A stretch of 64,000 bases of DNA from Stenotrophomonas maltophilia. Its GTDB lineage: Bacteria; Pseudomonadota; Gammaproteobacteria; Xanthomonadales; Xanthomonadaceae. Of the stretch, positions 29,334 through 37,816 are shown in pieces; the stretch's first letter is position 1, and the number at the start of each line of letters is the position of its first letter. A model generated the notes under the pieces. It did not search any database. It was not told the DNA's origin and worked only from the letters and a program-made list of their open reading frames with translations. Made by a program: the position numbers and the translations under genes. The stretch lies in the NCBI RefSeq assembly GCF_002799155.1, contig NZ_NERD01000002.1, positions 124,001-188,000 on the forward strand. The letters run 5' to 3'.

Positions 29334-31055
29334 GTGAACGCGCTTGCTGCAACCGTTACCGACGACGCCGAAGGCCGCATCCTGGATGCGCTGCTGGCGC
29401 GCGGCCGGCTCAAGGAAGGAGACCTGGCACGCGCGCGGCCGCTGCATGCCGAGGCCGGTGGCAGCCTGCTGGGCCTGCTGGTGCGCCTGGGCCTGGTGTC
29501 TGAACGCGACCAGGCACAGGCCAGTGCCGAGGTGCTGGGCCTGCCGCTGCTGGAAGGCAAGCAGGTGCCGGAGGCCCCGCCGCAGGGGCTGGCCGAGGGA
29601 TTGCCGCTGTCGCTGCGCTTCCTGAAGCAGTTCCACGTGTGCCCGCTGGAATTGGATGAACACGGGGTGCGGCTGTGGCTGGCCGATGCCCATGACGCCT
29701 ATCCACAGCAGGCCGTGCAGCTGGCGCTGGGGGTTCCGGTGACACCCGTGCTGGGCATGCGCGCTGAAATCGATGATCTGGTCGAACGCTGGTTCGGGCA
29801 GGGCCGCAGCGCGATGGGAGCGATCGTGGAAACCGCGGACGGCGAGGGCGGTGCCGTCGACGATATCGAGCACCTGCGCGACCTGGCTTCGGAAGCGCCG
29901 GTGATCCGTCTGGTCAACCTGGTGATCCAGCGCGCGGTGGAGCTGCGCGCGTCGGATATCCATGTCGAACCGTTCGAGAGCAGGCTGAAGGTTCGTTACC
30001 GCGTCGACGGCGTGCTGGTGGAGGGCGAAAGCCCGCCGGCCAACCTCACTGCCGCAGTGATCAGCCGCATCAAGATCATGGCCCGGCTCAACATCGCCGA
30101 GCGCCGCTTGCCGCAGGACGGCCGCATCATGCTGCGCGTGCAGGGCAAGGAGCTGGACCTGCGCGTAAGCACCGTGCCTACCGCGCATGGCGAAAGCGTG
30201 GTGATGCGTCTGCTCGACCGCGAAACGGTGGTGTTCGATTTCCACCGGCTCGGCTTCACCGACGCCTTCCTGCCGCAGTTCCGCAAGGTGCTGGAACAAC
30301 CGCACGGCATCCTGCTGGTAACCGGCCCGACCGGCTCGGGCAAGACCACCACGCTGTACACCGCGCTGAGCCAGCTCAACACCGCTGACGTCAAGATCAT
30401 CACGGTGGAGGACCCGGTCGAATACCAGATCGAGGGCATCAACCAGATCCAGGCCAAGCCGCAGATCGGCCTGGACTTCGCCAATGCGCTGCGCAGCATC
30501 GTCCGCCAGGATCCGGACATCATCATGATCGGTGAAATGCGCGACCTGGAAACCGCGCGCATCGCCATCCAGTCGGCGCTGACCGGCCACCTGGTGCTGT
30601 CCACCCTGCACACCAACAATGCTGCCGGTGGCATCACCCGACTGCTCGACATGGGCGTGGAAGACTACCTGCTCACCTCCACCATCAACGGCATCCTGGC
30701 CCAGCGCCTGGTGCGCCGGCTGGAGCCGACCCACGCCGAGCGCTATGCCGCTTCGCCGGAGGAGATCGAGCGGTTCGAGCTGCGCCGCCTGCAGCCGGAA
30801 GGGCCGATCCACCTGTACCGCCCGAAGGCATCGGCGCTGGCGCCGACCGGCTACCTGGGGCGTACCACCATCATGGAATTCCTGGTGATGAATGATGCGC
30901 TGCGGCGTGCGGTGATGCGTCGCGATGGCATGGGCGAGATCGAGCGCATCGCCCGCGAAGCCGGCATGCGCACCATGTACGAAGATGGCCTGTCCAAGGC
31001 GTTGAGCGGGCAGACCACCATCGAGGAAGTGCTGCGCGTGACCGAGGAAAGCTGA
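29334..31055 (+). CDS. xpsE: Type II secretion ATPase XpsE (GspE)
   Basis: A 573-residue cytoplasmic ATPase that powers pseudopilus assembly. GTG start with AGGAGAG upstream. N-terminal MshEN/GspE-N region (RGRLKEGDLARARPLHAEAGGSLLGLLVRLGLVSERD), then the core with Walker A GPTGSGKTT (K337), the Asp box ITVEDPVEY, Walker B RQDPDIIMIGEMRD and the His box LTGHLVLSTLHTNNA. The zone between the ATPase core and GYLGRTTIMEFL normally carries a tetracysteine zinc site in GspE; here it contains no cysteine, and the only cysteine in the protein is in FHVCPLE. First gene of an eleven-gene operon xpsE-F-G-H-I-J-K-L-M-N-D. Confidence 0.95.
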   Translation: MNALAATVTDDAEGRILDALLARGRLKEGDLARARPLHAEAGGSLLGLLVRLGLVSERDQAQASAEVLGLPLLEGKQVPEAPPQGLAEGLPLSLRFLKQFHVCPLELDEHGVRLWLADAHDAYPQQAVQLALGVPVTPVLGMRAEIDDLVERWFGQGRSAMGAIVETADGEGGAVDDIEHLRDLASEAPVIRLVNLVIQRAVELRASDIHVEPFESRLKVRYRVDGVLVEGESPPANLTAAVISRIKIMARLNIAERRLPQDGRIMLRVQGKELDLRVSTVPTAHGESVVMRLLDRETVVFDFHRLGFTDAFLPQFRKVLEQPHGILLVTGPTGSGKTTTLYTALSQLNTADVKIITVEDPVEYQIEGINQIQAKPQIGLDFANALRSIVRQDPDIIMIGEMRDLETARIAIQSALTGHLVLSTLHTNNAAGGITRLLDMGVEDYLLTSTINGILAQRLVRRLEPTHAERYAASPEEIERFELRRLQPEGPIHLYRPKASALAPTGYLGRTTIMEFLVMNDALRRAVMRRDGMGEIERIAREAGMRTMYEDGLSKALSGQTTIEEVLRVTEES

Positions 31056-31079
31056 TGCGCGCAGGACGCCGGGGCTGAC

Positions 31080-32300
31080 ATGCCGAACTATCGCTACAAG
31101 GCGCTCAATCCGCATGGCGAGGTCTTCGACGGGCAGATGGAAGCGGCCAGCGAGGCCGAGCTGATCGCGCGCCTGCAGGACCAGGGCCACCTGCCGATGG
31201 AGACGCAGCTGGCCGATGCCGGCGCGATCGGCGGCAGCAGCTGGCGCAACCTGCTGCAGCAGCGCCCGCTGCAGGGCGCCGCATTGCTGCAGTTCACCCA
31301 GCAGCTGGCGACCCTGCTCGGTGCCGGCCAGCCGTTGGACCGCGCGCTGTCGATCCTGCTGGGCCTGCCCGAAGACGAACGATCGCGCCGCGCGATCACC
31401 GACATCCGCGATGTGGTGCGCGGCGGTGCGCCGCTGTCCACCGCGCTGGAACGCCAGCATGGGCTGTTCTCGCGCCTGTACGTGAACATGGTGCGTGCCG
31501 GCGAGGCAGGTGGCAGCCTGCATGAAACCCTGCAGCGCCTGGCCGACTACCTCGAGCGCAGCCGCGCGCTGCAGGGCAAGGTGATCAACGCACTGGTCTA
31601 CCCGGCGATCCTGCTGGTGGTGGTCGGTGGTGCACTGTTGTTCCTGCTTGGCTATGTGGTGCCGCAGTTCGCGCAGATGTACGAGAGCCTGGACGTGGCA
31701 CTGCCGTGGTTCACCAATGCAGTGCTGCAGCTGGGCCTGTTCGTGCGCGACTGGTGGGTGCTGCTGCTGGTGGTGCCGGCACTGGTGGTGTTGTTCTTCG
31801 AGCGCAAGGCGCGGCAACCCGCGTTCCGGCTGGCGCTGGATGGCTGGCTGCTGCAGCGGCGTGGCATCGGCCGCCTCGTCGGCGAGCTGGAAACCGCGCG
31901 GCTGGCGCGTACGCTGGGGACGCTGCTGCGCAATGGCGTGCCGCTGCTGGGTGCGCTGGGCATCGCCCGCAACGTGCTGGGCAACCGCGCGCTGGCCGCC
32001 GACGTGGAAACGGCTGCCGATGAAGTCAAGAACGGCGCCGGGCTGTCGCTGGCACTGTCGCGCGGCAAGCGGTTCCCGCGCCTGGCCCTGCAGATGATCC
32101 AGGTCGGCGAGGAATCCGGCGCACTCGATACCATGCTGCTGAAAGCCGCCGACACGTTCGAACAGGACAGCGCCCGGCGCATCGACCGCATGCTGGCGGC
32201 GATGGTGCCGGCGATCACCCTGGTGCTGGCCTCGGTGGTCGGCGCGGTGATCGTGGCCGTGCTGGTGCCGCTGTACGACCTGACCAATGCCATCGGTTGA
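31080..32300 (+). CDS. xpsF: Type II secretion inner-membrane platform protein XpsF (GspF)
   Basis: A 406-residue polytopic protein that anchors the XpsE ATPase and templates pseudopilus growth. Typical GspF N-terminus (MPNYRYKALNPHGEVFDGQMEAASEAELIARLQDQGHLP) and two repeated T2SSF domains (FTQQLATLLGAGQPLDRAL and LARTLGTLLRNGVPLLGAL), each followed by a G-E-x-[AS]-G signature (RAGEAGGSL, QVGEESGAL). Helices are around residues 170-190, 220-240 and 375-400. It starts 24 bp after xpsE. Confidence 0.95.
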   Translation: MPNYRYKALNPHGEVFDGQMEAASEAELIARLQDQGHLPMETQLADAGAIGGSSWRNLLQQRPLQGAALLQFTQQLATLLGAGQPLDRALSILLGLPEDERSRRAITDIRDVVRGGAPLSTALERQHGLFSRLYVNMVRAGEAGGSLHETLQRLADYLERSRALQGKVINALVYPAILLVVVGGALLFLLGYVVPQFAQMYESLDVALPWFTNAVLQLGLFVRDWWVLLLVVPALVVLFFERKARQPAFRLALDGWLLQRRGIGRLVGELETARLARTLGTLLRNGVPLLGALGIARNVLGNRALAADVETAADEVKNGAGLSLALSRGKRFPRLALQMIQVGEESGALDTMLLKAADTFEQDSARRIDRMLAAMVPAITLVLASVVGAVIVAVLVPLYDLTNAIG

Positions 32301-32349
32301 CGATGGCACTCCCTGCAACCCCGACACTCCGCAACTGAAAGGACCGTCC

Positions 32350-32793
32350 ATGATTGCCCGTCGCCGACCGATCCGCCTTTCCTTCACCGCCGCGCGCAAC
32401 CAGTCGGGCATGAGCCTGCTGGAAATCATCATCGTCATCGTGCTGATCGGCGCGGTACTGACCCTGGTCGCCAGCCGCGTGCTGGGCGGCGCCGACCGTG
32501 GCAAGGCCAACATCGCCAAGGCGCAGGTACAGACCGTCGCGTCCAAGATCGACAACTACCAGATCGACACCGGCAAGCTGCCGGGCACGCTCAATGACCT
32601 GGTGACGGCACCGGCCGGCGTCGGCGGGTGGCTGGGCCCGTACGCCAAGCCGGCCGACCTGAACGACCCGTGGGGCCATGCGCTGGAATACCGCGCGCCG
32701 GGCGAAAGCCAGCCCTATGAGCTGGTCAGCCTGGGCAAGGATGGTAAGGCCGGCGGCAGCAGCGTCGACGCTGACATCCGCTACCAGCCGTAA
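32350..32793 (+). CDS. xpsG: Type II secretion major pseudopilin XpsG (GspG)
   Basis: A 147-residue type IV pilin-like protein forming the pseudopilus body. The prepilin peptidase site is SG/MSLLEIIIVIVLIGAVL, with Met rather than Phe at mature position 1 and Glu at position 5. The C-terminal region has the GspG pattern (DTGKLPGTLNDLV, WLGPYAKPADLNDPWGHALEYRAPG, YELVSLGKDGKAGG, with the calcium-loop-like DG). The ATG is preceded by GAAAGGA. The prepilin peptidase (XpsO/PilD) is not in this window. Confidence 0.94.
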   Translation: MIARRRPIRLSFTAARNQSGMSLLEIIIVIVLIGAVLTLVASRVLGGADRGKANIAKAQVQTVASKIDNYQIDTGKLPGTLNDLVTAPAGVGGWLGPYAKPADLNDPWGHALEYRAPGESQPYELVSLGKDGKAGGSSVDADIRYQP

Positions 32794-32799
32794 CCGCGC

Positions 32800-33294
32800 A
32801 TGACGTATTTCCTGCCGCGCCGGTTGCCCCACCCGCGCCTGCACGGCAGGCGCGCGGCCGGACTGTCGCTGCTGGAAATGCTGCTGGTGATCGCCCTGAT
32901 CGCGGCGATCGGCCTGATCACGGCCGCTGGCCTGTCGCGCGGTTTTGCGGGCATGCAGCTGCGCAGCGCCGGCAAGGACATCGCCAGCCAGCTGCGCATG
33001 GTGCGCGCGCAGGCAATCGCCCGCGGCGAACCGCAGCGCTTCGTGATCGAACCGGCACGGCGCCGCTGGGAAGGGGCCAACCAGCGCCACGGTGAGGTCC
33101 CGGCACAGCTGCAGGTGCAGTTCGAAGGTGCCGCCCAGCTGGCTACCGCGCCGGGGCAGGGGGTGATCGAATTTCATCCCGATGGCGGCTCCAGCGGTGG
33201 TCGCATCCGGTTGCAGCGCGACGGTGCCGAATGGCGCATCGACGTCGGCTGGCTGACCGGCGAGGTCCGCTCCGGCCCCTGGCGGGTGCAATGA
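32800..33294 (+). CDS. xpsH: Type II secretion minor pseudopilin XpsH (GspH)
   Basis: A 164-residue pseudopilin with a long basic leader (about 20 residues) and cleavage site AAG/LSLLEMLLVIALIAAIG. The GspH C-terminal beta domain follows (IARGEPQRFVIEPARRRWEG...GVIEFHPDGGSSGGRIRLQRDGAEWRIDVGWLTGEV), with the family's F-x-P-D-G-x-S-x-G motif. It starts 6 bp after xpsG and its stop overlaps the xpsI ATG. Confidence 0.93.
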   Translation: MTYFLPRRLPHPRLHGRRAAGLSLLEMLLVIALIAAIGLITAAGLSRGFAGMQLRSAGKDIASQLRMVRAQAIARGEPQRFVIEPARRRWEGANQRHGEVPAQLQVQFEGAAQLATAPGQGVIEFHPDGGSSGGRIRLQRDGAEWRIDVGWLTGEVRSGPWRVQ

Positions 33295-33710
33295 AGCGGC
33301 GCGCGCGTGGCTTCACCCTGCTGGAAGTGATCATCGCCTTCGCCCTGCTGGGCCTGGCGTTGACCCTCCTGCTGGGCAGCCTGTCCGGAGGCGCCAGGCA
33401 GGTACGGGATGCCGAGCTGCGCACGCGCGCGGTGCTGCATGCACAGTCGTTGCTGGCCGAGGCCGGCGTCGGCGCGCCGCTGCAGGTGGGCAGCCAGCAG
33501 GGTGACTGGGAACAGGGACGCTATCACTGGGAACTGCAGGTTCAGCCGTGGGTGGAGCCGCGCGCCGGCAACGTCGTGCAGGCAACGTCGCCGGGCACCC
33601 CATGGCTGGCGGAGCTGCAATTGCAGGTGCGCTGGGGCGACAGCGAGCGCGAGCAGCTGCACTGGCGCAGCCTGCGCCTGTTGCCGCCCGACCTGGAGAA
33701 TGCACGGTGA
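33291..33710 (+). CDS. xpsI: Type II secretion minor pseudopilin XpsI (GspI)
   Basis: A 139-residue pseudopilin with the short leader MKRRARG/FTLLEVIIAFALLGLALTLL. The small C-terminal domain ends in repeated W-x-L-x-V elements (YHWELQVQPWVEP, ELQLQVRWGD, HWRSLRL), as in GspI of the I-J-K pseudopilus tip. It overlaps xpsH and xpsJ by four bases each (ATGA, GTGA). Confidence 0.9.
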   Translation: MKRRARGFTLLEVIIAFALLGLALTLLLGSLSGGARQVRDAELRTRAVLHAQSLLAEAGVGAPLQVGSQQGDWEQGRYHWELQVQPWVEPRAGNVVQATSPGTPWLAELQLQVRWGDSEREQLHWRSLRLLPPDLENAR

Positions 33711-34339
33711 GGCGCCACGCCGCAGGTTTCACCCTGGTCGAAGTCATGCTCGCGACCGTACTGCTGGCCGGCGGCCTGGCACTGGCCTTTGCCAGCGTGC
33801 GTTCGGCGATGGCGGTCAGCCAGCGCGGTGAGCAGATTGCCGCCGAAAGCGAACGCATGCGCGCAGTGGAGTCTTTGCTGCGCAGGCAGTTGGCGGGTGC
33901 ATTGCGCACCCCTCTGGAGGCCCCGGACCCCACCCGCGAACCGCTCTTCTTCCAGGGCGAAGAGCAGCGCATGTTGTTCGCTGCCGACCTGCCCGGATAC
34001 CTCGGCCGTGGCGGCCCCTACCTGCACGCGCTGCAGGTGGACGGGCGCAATGGCCAGCAGCGCCTGCTGCTGGACCTGGTGCTGCTGCAGGAAGGCGAGC
34101 GCATCGCCGAGAATCCGCCGCGCCCGCCGGAGGTACTGGTGGAGAACCTGAAGTCGGTGCAGCTGCGCTATCGCGGCATCGATGCCAGCACCGGGCAAGT
34201 GACCGACTGGCTGCCGCGCTGGGATGACACGCGCCGCCTGCCGATGCTGGTGGAGATCCAGATCGTGCCGGTCCGGGGCGCGCCGTGGCCGCCGCTGGTG
34301 GTGGCGCCGCGTGCCGGTGGCAGTGGAGGCGCGCGATGA
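33707..34339 (+). CDS. xpsJ: Type II secretion minor pseudopilin XpsJ (GspJ)
   Basis: A 210-residue pseudopilin. A GTG start overlapping the xpsI stop gives the leader MRRHAAG/FTLVEVMLATVLLAGGLALA; an upstream open frame has no such leader. The body has the GspJ features of a long beta domain with RQLAGALRTPLEAPDPTREPLFFQGEEQRMLF and ENLKSVQLRYRGIDASTGQVTDWLPRWDDTRRLPMLVEIQI. Part of the I-J-K tip complex. Confidence 0.92.
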   Translation: MRRHAAGFTLVEVMLATVLLAGGLALAFASVRSAMAVSQRGEQIAAESERMRAVESLLRRQLAGALRTPLEAPDPTREPLFFQGEEQRMLFAADLPGYLGRGGPYLHALQVDGRNGQQRLLLDLVLLQEGERIAENPPRPPEVLVENLKSVQLRYRGIDASTGQVTDWLPRWDDTRRLPMLVEIQIVPVRGAPWPPLVVAPRAGGSGGAR

Positions 34340-35199
34340 ACCGTCAGGGCGGGGCGGCATTGGTGCTGGTGCTGTGGCTGATCGCGTTGATGACGGCGCT
34401 GGTCGGCGCGTTCGCGCTGAGCGCGCGGGTCGAACACCTGCAGCAGCGCGTGCTGGATGACGATGCGCGCGGGCAGGAACGTGCGCGCGCCGGCCTCGAG
34501 TATGCACTGCTGCGTCTGTCAGCCGATCCGCAGCGGGCGCCCTGGCGTGCCGATGGCCGTACCTACCGCTGGCAGTTCGATGACGCCAGCATCGAGATCA
34601 AGGTGCTGGACGAGAACGGCAAGATCAACCTGAACCTGGCCGACGCGGCGCTGCTGACGGCCTTCCTCAAGGCGCTTGGCGAAGACGATGCACAGGCCCG
34701 GCAGTTGGCCGGGGCCATCATCGACTGGCGCGACGAGGACAGCCTGCTGCAGCCGGGCGGTGGTGCCGAAGCGCAGGACTACGCCGCGGCCGGGCTGCCC
34801 TACGGCCCGCGCAACAGGCGGTTCGAGACCCTGGGCGAGCTGCAGCGGGTCCTGGGCATGCGCGGACCGCTGTACCGGGCGATGCTGCCGCACCTGACCC
34901 TGTACAGCCGCCAGGCACGGCCGGATCCGCAGTTCGCCAGCGCGCCGGTGCTGGCTGCGCTGGGGCTGGATGCGGACAGGGTGCTGGCGCAGCGCGCACA
35001 GCAGGAGCGTGATGCAGATTCCGCTGGTGGTACGCCAACGCTTGCCAGCAGCAGCGGCACCTATAGTATCGAGTCCGGTGCCATCGACCGCAGTGGACGC
35101 AGGTCGGTGCTGCAGGCCGTGGTACGCAGTGGCTCGGGCGGGGTTCCCGGGCGGACCTACACAGTGCTTCGCTGGGAGCAGGGAATGACAGCAAGATGA
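34336..35199 (+). CDS. xpsK: Type II secretion minor pseudopilin XpsK (GspK)
   Basis: A 287-residue large minor pseudopilin capping the pseudopilus. The N-terminus is MNRQGGAALVLVLWLIALMTALVGAF: G/GAALVLVLWLIA lacks the usual Glu5, as is normal for GspK. The helical insert domain includes ENGKINLNLADAALLTAFLKALG and AIIDWRDEDSLLQPGGGAEAQDY (the W-x-D-x-D-x-x-x-x-x-x-G-AE-x-x-Y motif of GspK). It overlaps xpsJ and xpsL by four bases each. Confidence 0.94.
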   Translation: MNRQGGAALVLVLWLIALMTALVGAFALSARVEHLQQRVLDDDARGQERARAGLEYALLRLSADPQRAPWRADGRTYRWQFDDASIEIKVLDENGKINLNLADAALLTAFLKALGEDDAQARQLAGAIIDWRDEDSLLQPGGGAEAQDYAAAGLPYGPRNRRFETLGELQRVLGMRGPLYRAMLPHLTLYSRQARPDPQFASAPVLAALGLDADRVLAQRAQQERDADSAGGTPTLASSSGTYSIESGAIDRSGRRSVLQAVVRSGSGGVPGRTYTVLRWEQGMTAR

Positions 35200-36341
35200 C
35201 GGCGTGGCAGGACACTCTGCGGCAGGTGCAGGGCCGGATCGGCCCGGGCGCTGGCCGTTTCCTGCGCTGGTGGCGGCAGTCGCTGCTGGCCTGGGTGCCA
35301 GTGCGCTGGCAATGGGCATTGGGCTGGGGCCAGGCACGGTTGCTGCTGCAGCATGAGGGTGACCAGCTGCAGGTCTGGCGTGAAGCCGGTGAACGCCGCG
35401 AAGCGGTGGCGCGCCTGCCGTGGCCGCTGTCGCCGGTTGAACTGGACCGCGTGCTGGAGCCTCGCCTGCGCGGCCTGCCGCGGGTGTGGCTGCTGCCCGC
35501 CAACGCCGTGCTGCGTCGCGATCTGCGGCTGCCGGCCGCCGCCGCCGACCGCCTGCGTGCGGTGGTCGGCTTCGAGATCGACCGCCAGACGCCGTTCGAA
35601 TCCAGCCAGGTCAGCTATGACGTGCGCGAGCTCGGGGCGGCCGGCGAGGGCCAGCTTCAGGTCGAACTGGTGGCGTGGCCATTGCGGCAGCTGGACGCAT
35701 GGCGCACCGGTGTGGGCCCATGGGCCGACGCGCTGGCAGGCGTCGATGCCATCGATGCGCAGGGCAACGTGCTGCAGGTGAACCTGCTGCCGCCCGCGCA
35801 GCGCCAACTGCGGCCAGACCCGATGCGGCGCTGGAACCTGCTGCTGGCCGTGGCTGCCGTGGTGATGCTGGTACTGGCCGCGGTGCAGCTGCTCGACAAC
35901 CGCCAGGCCGCCGCCGATGAGCTGCGTGACCAGGTCGAGCGCAGCGCGCGCAGTGCGCGTGGCGTGGCCAGCGAACGCGCGCAGTTGCAGGCGCTGATCG
36001 ATGGCGCCGCGTTTCTGGAGAAGCAGCGCAGCCAGCGCGCCGGTACCGTTGAGATCTGGAACGAACTGACCCGGCGCCTGCCGGAAGGTACCTACCTGGA
36101 AAAGCTGGCGATCGAGAACAACAACCTGCAGCTGATCGGCCTGAGCCGCGAGGCATCGCAGCTGGTGCAGCTGCTGCAGGACGCACCGCAGTGGCGCAAG
36201 GTCAACCTGACCGGGGTGCTGCAGGCCGATGGCGCCGCCAGTGGCCGCGACCGCTTCACCATGACCGCCGAACTGCAGCCGTTGCCGGCTGCCGCACCGA
36301 CCCCGGAGGCGGCCGATGCCGATGCCAAGCGCACGCCGTGA
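35196..36341 (+). CDS. xpsL: Type II secretion assembly-platform protein XpsL (GspL)
   Basis: A 381-residue bitopic protein: an N-terminal cytoplasmic actin-like domain that contacts XpsE (about 1-205), one transmembrane helix (WNLLLAVAAVVMLVLAAVQLL, about 212-232), a coiled coil, and a PilN-like periplasmic domain (IWNELTRRLPEGTYLEKLAIENNNLQLIGLSREASQLVQLLQDAP). The motif FEIDRQTPF is typical of GspL/PilM-N-type proteins. It overlaps xpsM by 26 bases. Confidence 0.9.
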   Translation: MTAWQDTLRQVQGRIGPGAGRFLRWWRQSLLAWVPVRWQWALGWGQARLLLQHEGDQLQVWREAGERREAVARLPWPLSPVELDRVLEPRLRGLPRVWLLPANAVLRRDLRLPAAAADRLRAVVGFEIDRQTPFESSQVSYDVRELGAAGEGQLQVELVAWPLRQLDAWRTGVGPWADALAGVDAIDAQGNVLQVNLLPPAQRQLRPDPMRRWNLLLAVAAVVMLVLAAVQLLDNRQAAADELRDQVERSARSARGVASERAQLQALIDGAAFLEKQRSQRAGTVEIWNELTRRLPEGTYLEKLAIENNNLQLIGLSREASQLVQLLQDAPQWRKVNLTGVLQADGAASGRDRFTMTAELQPLPAAAPTPEAADADAKRTP

Positions 36342-37032
36342 CCGCTGGCTGGCGCTGGCACTGCTGCTGGCAGTGCTGGGCCTGGCCTATCTGCTCCTGG
36401 TGCACCCCTGGTTCACCCAGCCGTTGCGTGCGATCGATGCCGATGTCGCCGCCCTGCGCGAACGCGAGTCGCGCGTGCAGGCGCAGCTGCAGCAGCAGCC
36501 GCAGATCGAACAGCGCCTTCGCGCTACCCGCGAGGCACTGCAGCAGCGGCCGGGCTTCCTGCGCGAAGCCACTGCCGAAGCTGCCGCCGCTGCATTGGGC
36601 GCCCGCCTGCAAGATGCAGTGGCGATGGCCAGCCCGGGCAACCGCAGCTGCACCATCAGCAACCGCACGCCGCTGACCGACAACCGGCGCGATGCCGAGT
36701 TCGTGCGCGTCGCCATGCAGGTGCGCCTGCGCTGCGGCGTGGCCGAACTGGCCACCGTGCTGCACAGCCTGGAAACCGGCAGCCCACGCCTGTTCGTCGA
36801 CAACCTCAACCTGATCGCGCAGCGCTTCCAGCAATCGCCGAACGAATCGGGGCTGGGCCTGGACGTGTCCTTCGAGCTGGCCGGCTATCTGCTGCCAGCT
36901 GCCGCCGACGGCACGGTTGCGGCACCCGCTGCGGCACCGGTACCGGCACCACCCGCTTCGCCGGACGAGGCCGCACCCGCGCCCAACCCGGCGCCCCCGT
37001 CCGACGGACAGGAGGTGGCCGATGAAGCTTGA
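36316..37032 (+). CDS. xpsM: Type II secretion assembly-platform protein XpsM (GspM)
   Basis: A 238-residue bitopic protein with one N-terminal helix (WLALALLLAVLGLAYLLLVHPW), a coiled coil (LREREARVQ-type segment and QQQPQIEQRLRATREALQQ), a ferredoxin-like periplasmic domain with two cysteines (NRSCTISN and RLRCGVAEL) and a Pro/Ala-rich tail (about 200-238). It partners XpsL and overlaps xpsN by 11 bases. Confidence 0.9.
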   Translation: MPMPSARRDRWLALALLLAVLGLAYLLLVHPWFTQPLRAIDADVAALRERESRVQAQLQQQPQIEQRLRATREALQQRPGFLREATAEAAAAALGARLQDAVAMASPGNRSCTISNRTPLTDNRRDAEFVRVAMQVRLRCGVAELATVLHSLETGSPRLFVDNLNLIAQRFQQSPNESGLGLDVSFELAGYLLPAAADGTVAAPAAAPVPAPPASPDEAAPAPNPAPPSDGQEVADEA

Positions 37033-37807
37033 ACAGATCAGCCTGCGCACCGGCTTCCTGCTGGCGTTGGCCGGTTGGGCGGCCGCCGTCTGGCTGGCGA
37101 CCGGCTTCGGGCTGGGCAGCCAGCTGCCAGGTGCGGATGGCGACGCCGATGCGGTGCCTTCGCTGCCGGTGCTGCCGCCGTTGGCCGCCGAACGCATGGC
37201 CAGCGCCGACAGCTACAGCGCGATCAGTGAGCGCCCGCTGTTCGCCGAGGATCGCAGGCCGCGGCCCTACCTGCTGGGTGGCAGCGAACCGGCGGCCAGC
37301 GCCGCGCTGCGCCTGACCGGCGTGCTGCTGACCGGCGATTTCGGCATGGCCACGTTCACCACTGAACAGAACCGCTCGCTGCGCCTGCGCCTCAACGGCG
37401 AAGCCGTGGATGGCTGGCAGCTGGTGGCGCTGCAGCCGCGCCAGGCCACGGTGATCGGGCCCGGTGGCAACCAGGTTCTCGAACTGGCGGTGTTCAACGG
37501 CCAGGGCGGTGAGCCGCCAACGGTGCTGCGTGGTGCCAATGGTGCGCCGCCTGCAGGTGCGATCGTTGTGCCGCCCTCGGCGGGCGCTCCGCCAGCGCCG
37601 CCACCGGCCGCGGCACCCCCATCGCCGTCGCCCGCTGGCAATGCACCAGCGCCCGCGGCGACAGCTGCAAAAACACCACCGGCCAACAACGGTCCCAGCG
37701 AAGCGCAGATGCAGGCCATCCGCGAACGCATCCAGGCCCGCCGCCGCCAGCTGCAGCAACAGCAGCAACAACCGTCGCCGCCCCCGGGCGATGGCACCAA
37801 CCGATAG
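37022..37807 (+). CDS. xpsN: Type II secretion protein XpsN (GspN/GspC-like)
   Basis: A 261-residue bitopic protein with one N-terminal helix (LRTGFLLALAGWAAAVWLATGFG), then a GspC homology-region-like fold (YSAISERPLFAEDRRPRPYL...LRLTGVLLTGDFGMATFTTEQNRSLRLRLNGEAVDGWQLVALQPRQATV) and a Pro/Ala-rich tail ending in a charged Q-rich helix. In xanthomonads XpsN stands in for GspC, linking the platform (XpsL/M) to the secretin, and no separate gspC is present in this operon. The ATG is chosen because it opens the transmembrane segment. Confidence 0.88.
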   Translation: MKLEQISLRTGFLLALAGWAAAVWLATGFGLGSQLPGADGDADAVPSLPVLPPLAAERMASADSYSAISERPLFAEDRRPRPYLLGGSEPAASAALRLTGVLLTGDFGMATFTTEQNRSLRLRLNGEAVDGWQLVALQPRQATVIGPGGNQVLELAVFNGQGGEPPTVLRGANGAPPAGAIVVPPSAGAPPAPPPAAAPPSPSPAGNAPAPAATAAKTPPANNGPSEAQMQAIRERIQARRRQLQQQQQQPSPPPGDGTNR

Positions 37808-37816
37808 AGTGAATGC

